Positions 56,590 to 64,000 of a stretch of DNA of 64,000 nt are shown here, piece after piece. The position numbers were made by a program, and so were the translations under genes. Within the stretch, counting starts at the first letter, position 1. Each line of letters opens with the position of its first letter. Location: the NCBI GenBank assembly GCA_949358305.1, contig OX442318.1, forward strand, positions 7,488,501-7,552,500, read 5' to 3'. The notes beneath the pieces were generated by a model. It was not told the DNA's origin. It did not search any database and was given only the letters and a program-made list of their open reading frames with translations. The stretch is from Strigamia acuminata (taxonomy: Eukaryota; Arthropoda; Chilopoda; Geophilomorpha; Linotaeniidae).

Positions 56590-58738
56590 CTGCACAAAAA
56601 CAAACCAAAATAAACAAAACATCTTCACAAACAACAACAACAACAATAATTCTAAACCACAAATATCTCCAGCATCAAGTACGATTGATTAAACATCACA
56701 TCTATGCAGATTAAAAATTGCAGTGTTTCATTTTTGAGTATTCAAACATCGCAGTTAAGCAGATACGATATTAAACATCGCATTTATGCAGATACGATAT
56801 TAAACATCTCATCTAGACAGATGCAATGTTTAATCGTTCATTGTGTTAATTGGGATATGTAATAGTTATACATAAAAACTCAACTCAGTTTTCAAAACAA
56901 ACTCTTCTTCGAACACATTAAAAAGAAACATAAAAATAAACTATAAAGTTGTCAAAGTGGGGTGTGGAGGGCGAGGTAGGTGGATAGATAGGGGGCGCAA
57001 AAACACGGTATTGGTAGCAGGTGGTGATTTGTTTGGTGGGGTGTTCTTTTTTTTCAAAATAAAAAAAAAAAAAAAAGAAAGAAAAAAAAAATTGTACTAG
57101 TGGCGCCCTCCCTTATCGAACTTAGTGGTTCGTGTCCGGGTTTGTGAAATAAATTACTCCATTCGGCCACCAGGGACCGATAACGTCGCCCGTCGCACGA
57201 GGCGGGGGCGAATCTGCGAACACAAATCACGAACACGCATGTTCACTTATCGCCAGCTACCCCTTGCCATTATGAGCGCCTTTACGCCACTTGAATGCCG
57301 TGTCCTCAGGGCAACTGCTATTCGGTGGTGGGGCGTCGAAGATAGGGGGAAGAAGGGGTGCTGCCTCTATCGGAGTTAATTTAAATTACTTTATCAAAAT
57401 GTACTTTTATCAGCGGCTCCGTGTTGGCACACAAGATGGAAATTCCAATCAATAGTTGGCCAGAGGAAGCGATAAGGGAAAGAGGGGGAGATGTGAGGTT
57501 ACTCCTCACAATAATGGCCGGTGTATAGTGCTAACTTGCGTCTGATTGGCCGACGTTTGCTGCACATTTAACCCTTTAGAAATTGAAGTCACTTCAAAAT
57601 TCGATCTGTCAAGGATTAAGAAGGAATTGGACATTTTTCAATTTTAATTTTTCAACACATTCATTCGATTTTCAGCTTGAAATTTGTTTGTTCTGTATCT
57701 TTGTGTTGCGGATAAATGTGTAACAAACGGTACGCGTTATCTGCGTGTGGATGTGGACATACGGGGTTTTTCGTCATTTCTTGCAGTGCAGTTTGACGCG
57801 TGCCTTATCTATTGTGCTTTCTTGGGATGGATCGTCAATCACGTGCTCGACTCACGACGTTCGGGGTCTAAAGTACGGTTTTATGGGGCCATATACACCT
57901 TGCCTTACATCAGTTATGGTTCGTTTTAAAGAATTATTTTCCAATTTAAAAAAAAAATCAACGTTAGACTAGGTTCCCCTAGTGACAAATAAAAGAGATG
58001 TTACAATGAGTTGCAACCGTACAATACAGATGTGTTTATGTTGATCGGATTCTATTTATTGACCCCCTGGTGCTCCCATTAAGGGTGTTTTATGTTATAA
58101 ATATTAAATTATCTTACCGGTAATAATAATTGAAAAAGTATTCGTATTTAGACATTATAAAATAAGAAAAAAAAGTTTTTGAGGAATAAAAGTTAACCTC
58201 ATTAATTAATTTTCAGGAAAAAAAGAATTACAGTGATTTTTCCACTTCTGTAATTTTTTTGACCCACCATGGCTATGGGAATTAAATTAATTAATAGTAA
58301 ACACATTTATTTTCCCACCAAATGAATAATAGTACTCCCCATTTTCAGTGTTTGACGTTCAGAACGTTTTAAGTATGTTTATGTGACGTTTTTAAATCGT
58401 TTGAACGTCATGTCACCAAACCAAAGTTATTCTTCAGCAAAATCTGAGATTGTGGTCTTAGTCTAATTAATACAAATAGTGTGCGAATAATTGGTGTCAA
58501 CTTAAATACGGTACATTTGGAGGGTATTTAAATGATTTTGGGGGTGTCACTAATAACTTAAATCGCCATGTTGATCTCTTGGCTAGGGTTAATTCAAGGC
58601 AACATACTGCATACCTGTTGGACAATTTAATCTAATGTAATAATATGAAGAATAATCTCCGTCTTTTTGAAAAATTTTGATAAATTTGACTAAATTTGAT
58701 TAAATTTGAGATGAAAAAATATTTCGCTTGGGACTTAC

Positions 58739-58922
58739 TTTGTCTCAAGTACGAAAGATGCATGAAGAGGATTTGACCCGGGTGTGGGTCATCGTTAGTG
58801 ATCAGTCGGACGAATTCATCTTGCGGAAGACGACACAGTTCTTTGCCTCCGAGTGTCAGTCTTCCAACGTCTACGCCCCCGAGACGAAACTCACGCGCCG
58901 CCCATTGGAGCCACAATTTCAC
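58739..58922 (-). CDS. Ets65A: Ets65A PNT (Pointed/SAM) domain exon
   Basis: Bounded by GGACAG and GTAAGT; starts in phase 0, ends in phase 1. It encodes VKLWLQWAAREFRL, GGKELCRLPQDEFVRL and FMHLSYLRQ, matching the ERG/FLI pattern W-L-x-W, GKELC, and HLSYLRE. The PNT fold mediates protein contacts in ETS factors. Upstream coding exons (N-terminal region, including the residues just before VRQWLEW in ERG) were not found between here and 64,000, so the 5' end probably lies outside the window. From this exon to the stop the long form covers 328 aa. Confidence 0.93.
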
Positions 58923-61289
58923 CTGTCCAGGTGACCAAAGGTTTGGATCTAAAAATCAAAGATCCAAAAATCAATCTCGAGGCATTTCGCGTTTCATTTT
59001 TATTAATTTAAAAAAAATTTCTTTTATTAAATTTCTTTTTAAAAAAAAAAATTTCTTTTCATGAGAGGATATATATACAATGATGGATGAATGCTGGTCC
59101 ATTACTCTTACGCCGCGTGTGTTTTTAATCTCTTTCCTTGTCATCTTTTTATATTTCGCTTCTGTCATCAAGAACGCTGCGTCTTTACTGTTCTCCGCCT
59201 CTCCCACCTCCTCAACTGAGACTTATCTCTCTGTGTAAGCTTAGAATCAAACTCGGGCACAATTTTCTCCCTTTACAAAATCCGCTTCCGTTGCTAAATG
59301 TTTTGCCGGACATGTCTCAATAAATTTCTAAAGGCCTCGACGCCATTTTGAATTCTGAGATAATTTGAGCGTGCACAAAGGACGCCCTCGTCGATGAGTT
59401 CCGGTGTTCCTTTTGGAAACCCGGAATGCATAATTGAGTAAAATTGCATGTACACAAACAAACCCTCCTCTCCACGGCAACCAAAAAGAGAACAACAAGC
59501 GTATAAATATTAGCATTTAATTCAATTGTATAATCTCTTCTTTGCCTTGCTTTATGTCACCGGTCTCGCTTGACGCCGAGAAAACGATCGATACGCGCCC
59601 AACGCCTCGCCCAACCCGCCATAGGGTGTGCTCATACAAATTTAACATTTATAACGTCTCGGCAAAATTTTTAAAAATTAAAAATTATAAAATTAAAATC
59701 TAAGATAATTCACAAACGTGTATTAAAGGAAATAAATTAAAAATTGCAGTGTTTCATATTTGAGTATTCATCCTCTGTAGATGTGACGTATCTCTTCGGC
59801 TGTTGTTACCGCAATACCGCAAAATTTTTCAAAATTAAAATTCTAAAATTAAAATTACTTCTCTAAGATAATTCACAAACGTGTATTAAAGGAAATAAAT
59901 TAAAAATTGCAGTGTTTCATATTTGAGTATTCGTCCTCTGTAGATGTGACGTATCTCTTCGGCTGTTGTTACCGCGTGTTGTACGAATAGGTAGCCATCT
60001 TTGTAGTTCGGTTCAGTTTATAGCGAGAATTGGATGCACCTGACGCTTGGATTATTCGCTCGTGCGGAAAAATGAGGATAAATATTTTATGATTTACGAT
60101 TTCGGGAGTGTTTTATGGTCTTGAAAATAGAGCAACTCGCTGCTTTCTTATTGGTTCTAACATGACTGGACACCAGCAAGAGCCGCAACTCACCCGTGAG
60201 TTCACAGACCACTGACCACCACGATGGATGTGCACTCGCGAGTTTTCTCCTTTTGTGTATAACATCTCTGATGTTAATAAGTGAGTGAAACGGAAGGTGG
60301 AATGAAGAATAAAAAGAATTAAAGTGGTTACGTGATATTCAGACGAGGAGAAAATCCAAAAGATAAAATTCTATCAATTGGAATTTAAAAAGAAAAATTA
60401 CTCGCCGACAAAAATTCTATTAATTAAGGAAACAAACATTAGATAAATGAGACATTTCTAAAAAAAAAAATAAAAAAATAAAAATTAAACTTAAAAAAAA
60501 ATTTTCTTTTTCTTTTCGTCATATTTTTTTGCTCCGTTCTTTCGCAGCATCCAGCAGCGGTTGCCATGGCAACCGTATTCGAGGGGGTGACCTGAATTCT
60601 ACGAGCTCGTTCTATAGCGGGAAGGGAACGACAGTCACGATGGGAGTCTCGACAGATAACCTCAAACGGAGGAAAAGCGGGAAAAAGAGAGACGACATTT
60701 GTTTGTCAGGTGTACAGAGAGACAGAGCGCTAACAAAAAGATTTGGGTCGCTAAGATCTAACAACATGTCGACCCCGGATCAGCTTGCGACTCATCCACC
60801 AACTCATTTCCCGAAATTCATGGACACATTTCCGAAATGATTCCCTCCCTTTTTTCCTCGCAACAAACGGAGACGACAAGAACGAAACGGGAGCTAATTA
60901 AATACGTCAAGTTTGAAAAATGCGAGGAATAAATCACGAGGGAAGTGGAATGGGAACTCGAGGGAGGAGCCTTGTACAGCAGGGTGGTCATAATCATTCG
61001 CTGATTGACCGTGACGCCCATCAGACGACAGCCACCAGAAAGAGGCTGTTTGTCCAAACGATGCGCATCAAATGATGGGAACGAGGACTCCGTTTCGTTG
61101 GCTACAGACCACTGAAGCTGGGCCGTGTGCAGTTTGTGACCAGAGAAAAATGCAGGGGGGAAATGGCCGCAAAACCCTATGGTGTAAAGCACCATGAACC
61201 ACATGTTTCGTGCATAATTGATTATGCAGCAGAATGGTTTAAAATGGAAATAGAATTACCAGTGATCAAATGATAGCCAAAATAACTCC
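58923..61289. other. Upstream intron or 5' region of Ets65A, no exon recognised
   Basis: I looked for an exon encoding the usual segment before the PNT domain and found none that is convincing. Open frames at 60,529-60,840 (+) and 60,818-61,204 (-) have no family motif. Confidence 0.4.
59661..59975. repeat. Direct tandem duplication, about 155 bp, two copies
   Basis: From CAAAATTTTT to GGCTGTTGTTACCGC the block occurs at 59,663-59,812 and 59,820-59,975 with few differences (shared TTGCAGTGTTTCATATTTGA and TGTAGATGTGACGTATCTCT). The word TTGCAGTGTTTCATTTTTGA also occurs at about 56,718. Confidence 0.9.
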
Positions 61290-61843
61290 ATTTTTGGCCT
61301 AAAAATTCAATTTTAGGCAAAAAAATTCAATTTTAAGCAAAAAAAATTCAATTTTAGGCAAAAAAAATTCAATTTTAGGCAAAAAGATTCAATTTTAGGC
61401 AAAAAAATCCAATTTTAGACCAAAAATCCAATTTCAGACAAAAAAATCAAATTTTAAACAAAAAATCAAATTTTAAACAAAAAATCCAATTTTAAACAAA
61501 AAATCCAATTTTAAACAAAAAATCCAATTTTAAACAAAAAATCCAATTTTAAACAAAAAATCCAATTTTAGACAAAAAAAAATCAAATTTTAGACCAAAA
61601 AATCCAATTTTAGACAAAAAAAAACCAATTTTAGACAAAAAATCCAATTTTAGGCCAAAAAAAGCAAATTTTAGGCAAAAAAAACAAATTTTAGACGAAA
61701 AATAAAATTTTAGGTCAAAAGATTATTAATTAAGTTAAATAAATTCAATTTTAGGCTAAAAAATAATTACACCGACTTAATATCGTATGGGCTACAACGG
61801 ACCCGGACAAAAAAATTGTCTAAAAATGCCAAATCCAGCCCTG
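61290..61843. mobile_element. 19-20-bp minisatellite adjoining a hAT-like terminus
   Basis: About 20 copies of AAAAAATCCAATTTTAAAC with variants run from 61,300 to 61,750. The right end, read on the minus strand, begins CAGGGCTGGATTTGGC, close to the CAGGGCCGGATTGAGC that begins the 3.7-kb array element. The left terminus was not located. Confidence 0.65.
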
Positions 61844-62753
61844 GCTCTTGTTTTAAATATCTTAAAAATTCGCATCGTTCGGGTTAAACTGTGATGCGTG
61901 ACAAGAAAATGTATTGTTAAAGAGTTGTTTTTAAGACATGGCTGGAAGTTGGAGAACTGTATAAAGATGGGGTTCCCACGCAGCATGCGTGCATCGTTGC
62001 GCTCTATTGGCGCAGGACGGCACGCGCCTGTGCCTTGCTCACTTTGAGCGGGTGGCACGAGCGAGTAGTCTCGCGCACTTAATTAAACTGCATTTGTTCA
62101 TTTCCCCATCATTTCAGCAAGAGGGTTGATGTAGAGGGGGGAGGTCACTTCCGGTCGTAGGAGTTTCCAACCCTGCGTCACATGTCCACGCCAGATTATG
62201 ACGTGGGATAATGATGAGTTTTATTTGAGTATTAATGGCACCAGAGAGAGAGTGATGTCGCGTGTCGAGTACCCGTTGCCAACCTGTCATTCAATCAATT
62301 AAGCAGCTACAAAATCACAGGTTACCATCCCGGACAAACATGTCAAGAACGATCAGGAAACGTCAATATTTTGTATAACACAGAAATAATCGTTTATCAA
62401 CTTCACCCTCGGACACCATTTCAAACTCTTTTGTTTTTGTTTGTTTTTAATCGTAAATTGTGTTGATTTTGTTGATCTTGTCAAGTTTTCTGCAATTTAA
62501 TCAATTAATTGGCATTTTTTGATTTGCAATTTTAATTCCAATGGTTTAAATCAAAAAATTAGTCTAGAATGGATATAACTGCTTAATTGGCTAAACAAAA
62601 TGTGTTTTCTTATGTTTGATGATTTTTAGATGCGAATTTCTACAGTAAAAGAAAGAAAACTCGATCTGGAAATGCCAAAAACATGATTTTAGGCATTGTA
62701 GCATAGAATAACAATTTTAAAATCTAATTTTATTGCAATAAACAAATTCATAC

Positions 62754-62936
62754 CTCTATGCCCATCCTAAACTCAGCTAATTCAGCTGAGTGATCCGGTG
62801 GCTGTTTATATTTACCAGATAGAAAATTACATCTAATGTATGATATTGCTGTCTCATCTTGACCATAGTGCACTGAACGATGACTGCACGACTTTTGCAC
62901 GAGACACGCCCACGTAATGTCAGCTGCTTTGATCAA
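62754..62936 (-). CDS. Unrecognised but well-formed coding exon (61 codons)
   Basis: The region reads LIKAADITWACLVQKSCSHR, SVHYGQDETAISYIRCNF, then PPDHSAELAEFRMGIE, and stops at a good donor GAG|GTATGA in phase 0. The acceptor is CTCTTTGAG after a long T tract, with no other AG between; an alternative acceptor is AAAGCAG, four codons in. Composition is protein-like and unlike the repeats around it. It ends in phase 0, as the exon before the PNT exon should, but its sequence does not resemble that part of ERG/FLI. It may belong to another minus-strand gene whose remainder is outside the window. Confidence 0.4.
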
Positions 62937-64000
62937 CTCAAAGAGTGATTTAGTGTATTTAACATCAAGTTTCCAGAAGGAGAAAAAAAAATAGAAAAAA
63001 AAAGATTTACACGCATCTTTTTATTACATCTTACAAACAAAATCCATAATTTAATCTAACCCATATGGGTCAAAAATACATTAAATTATAGAATGCATTT
63101 TGTAAAATGAAATGCATTCCCGATACTATTATTCGTCAAATATGAATGAATTTTCAAAATACGTTTTTTCATTTGTATTAACAAATTCATTATTTAATGA
63201 AATGCTCATTTGGAGCTGAAGCAGCCTGACAGCATGTGAAGATTTTTTTGTCCATGGGTGTACAAATAATATACGCTGTACATTTTTGACATGCCCGTAA
63301 ACCCCGTAACATAGTGTGAATGCATCAAGTGAATAGCCAAAAATATATTTTTGAACCATATGGGAAATTGTTGATGAAAAATCGAGCGAATTAATGATTT
63401 CGGAGCGCAGAAGATTAATTGGTTCGACGATGGGCGAAATTCGGTCTGATAAGATGTAGTGCAGGAAAGACCCTCCCAATTAGCCCCATCTCTCTGACTT
63501 TCACTCTTTGCTCTCTAGTCTCTCTCTCGCTTTTTCTGATAGATGGAAACATCGGAAATAAAAGAGCCCTTTCTACACGTACAATGAACCTTTGGCACGA
63601 AGTCGACAAATAAGGGACTCGATCGAATATGACGACACAATGCAAAAAAGTTTTCCCCTCACACACACCAGGGGGTTTGCGTATACAAAAGTCGATCTTA
63701 TAGCCGCGGCGCACGCGTAAACAAAAGATGAAGGCGCGAGAGTGGCATGGCCCTTGTGCAAGGGGGAGGGTGTTGGTAGTCCGGAAATGGAAAGGCTATG
63801 TCCTCGTTCGCCCGCCAACGTGTGCAGACGCCAAGCGGTGACGAAAAACGCCCTTTTCTTTACCCACAACTTCCATATACCTCAAGATGAAAAGGGATAA
63901 AGATATAAAACGGGTTTACTCAAAGCTATGAAAAGTTACAATTGAAATTCCTTTTTATTTATTTATTTATTTGATTTGGTTTGATTTTTTTTTTCTGTTA
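62937..64000. other. Window edge, nothing certain
   Basis: A dispersed AATGCATTT repeat copy lies at 63,070-63,200. GC-richer sequence at 63,650-63,840 could be regulatory or an unseen exon. The window ends in a TTTA/poly(T) tract. Confidence 0.4.

Noticed and set aside
60183-60245. Minus-strand frame ending QWSVNSR before a GTGAGT donor as the missing exon before the PNT domain
   Set aside because: Phase and a single Trp fit, but the conserved V-P-A-D-P segment and the following residues are absent and no good acceptor was seen.

Overview
The window looks like a gene-poor, AT-rich, repeat-laden piece of an arthropod nuclear genome. The genes have introns with consensus GT..AG borders. The best-conserved protein, an ERG/FLI-type ETS factor, carries a C-terminal stretch ([22 protein letters not shown]) that I know from arthropod Ets65A. 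The species cannot be fixed from the sequence. There are no bacterial signals, no rRNA, no tRNA I could recognise, and no CRISPR array.

Layout. 1-8.1 kb: no gene; several minisatellites with units near 20 bp. 8.1-8.9 kb (+): a tentative three-exon small protein. 10.1-11.9 kb (+): a complete seven-exon ELOVL fatty-acid elongase (283 aa). 12.6-15.7 kb (-) and 16.9-20.5 kb (-): two tandem paralogous TRAF genes without a RING (430 and 434 aa), each reconstructed as nine phase-compatible coding exons. The first TRAF lies tail-to-tail with the elongase. 20.9-21.1 kb (+): a tentative two-exon small ORF, divergent from the second TRAF. 21-37 kb: no convincing gene; MITEs, minisatellites and a decayed DIRS-like reverse transcriptase. 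37.05-58.9 kb (-): the ETS factor, with PNT, linker and ETS exons separated by introns of up to about 12 kb. A candidate alternative first exon at 45.4-45.5 kb would give a PNT-less short form. 62.75-62.94 kb (-): one well-formed but unrecognised exon.

Functionally the genes are unrelated: very-long-chain fatty-acid elongation in the ER, TRAF-type signalling adaptors, and an ETS transcription factor. No operon or joint system is implied. The most interesting material is structural: a likely GC-AG intron in one TRAF paralogue where the other keeps GT; a 54-nt in-frame intron in the elongase; an alternative PNT-less start for the ETS gene; and minisatellite arrays that sit inside terminal-inverted-repeat elements. 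All exon models come from reading splice borders, phase and known protein families by eye; none is backed by transcript data.
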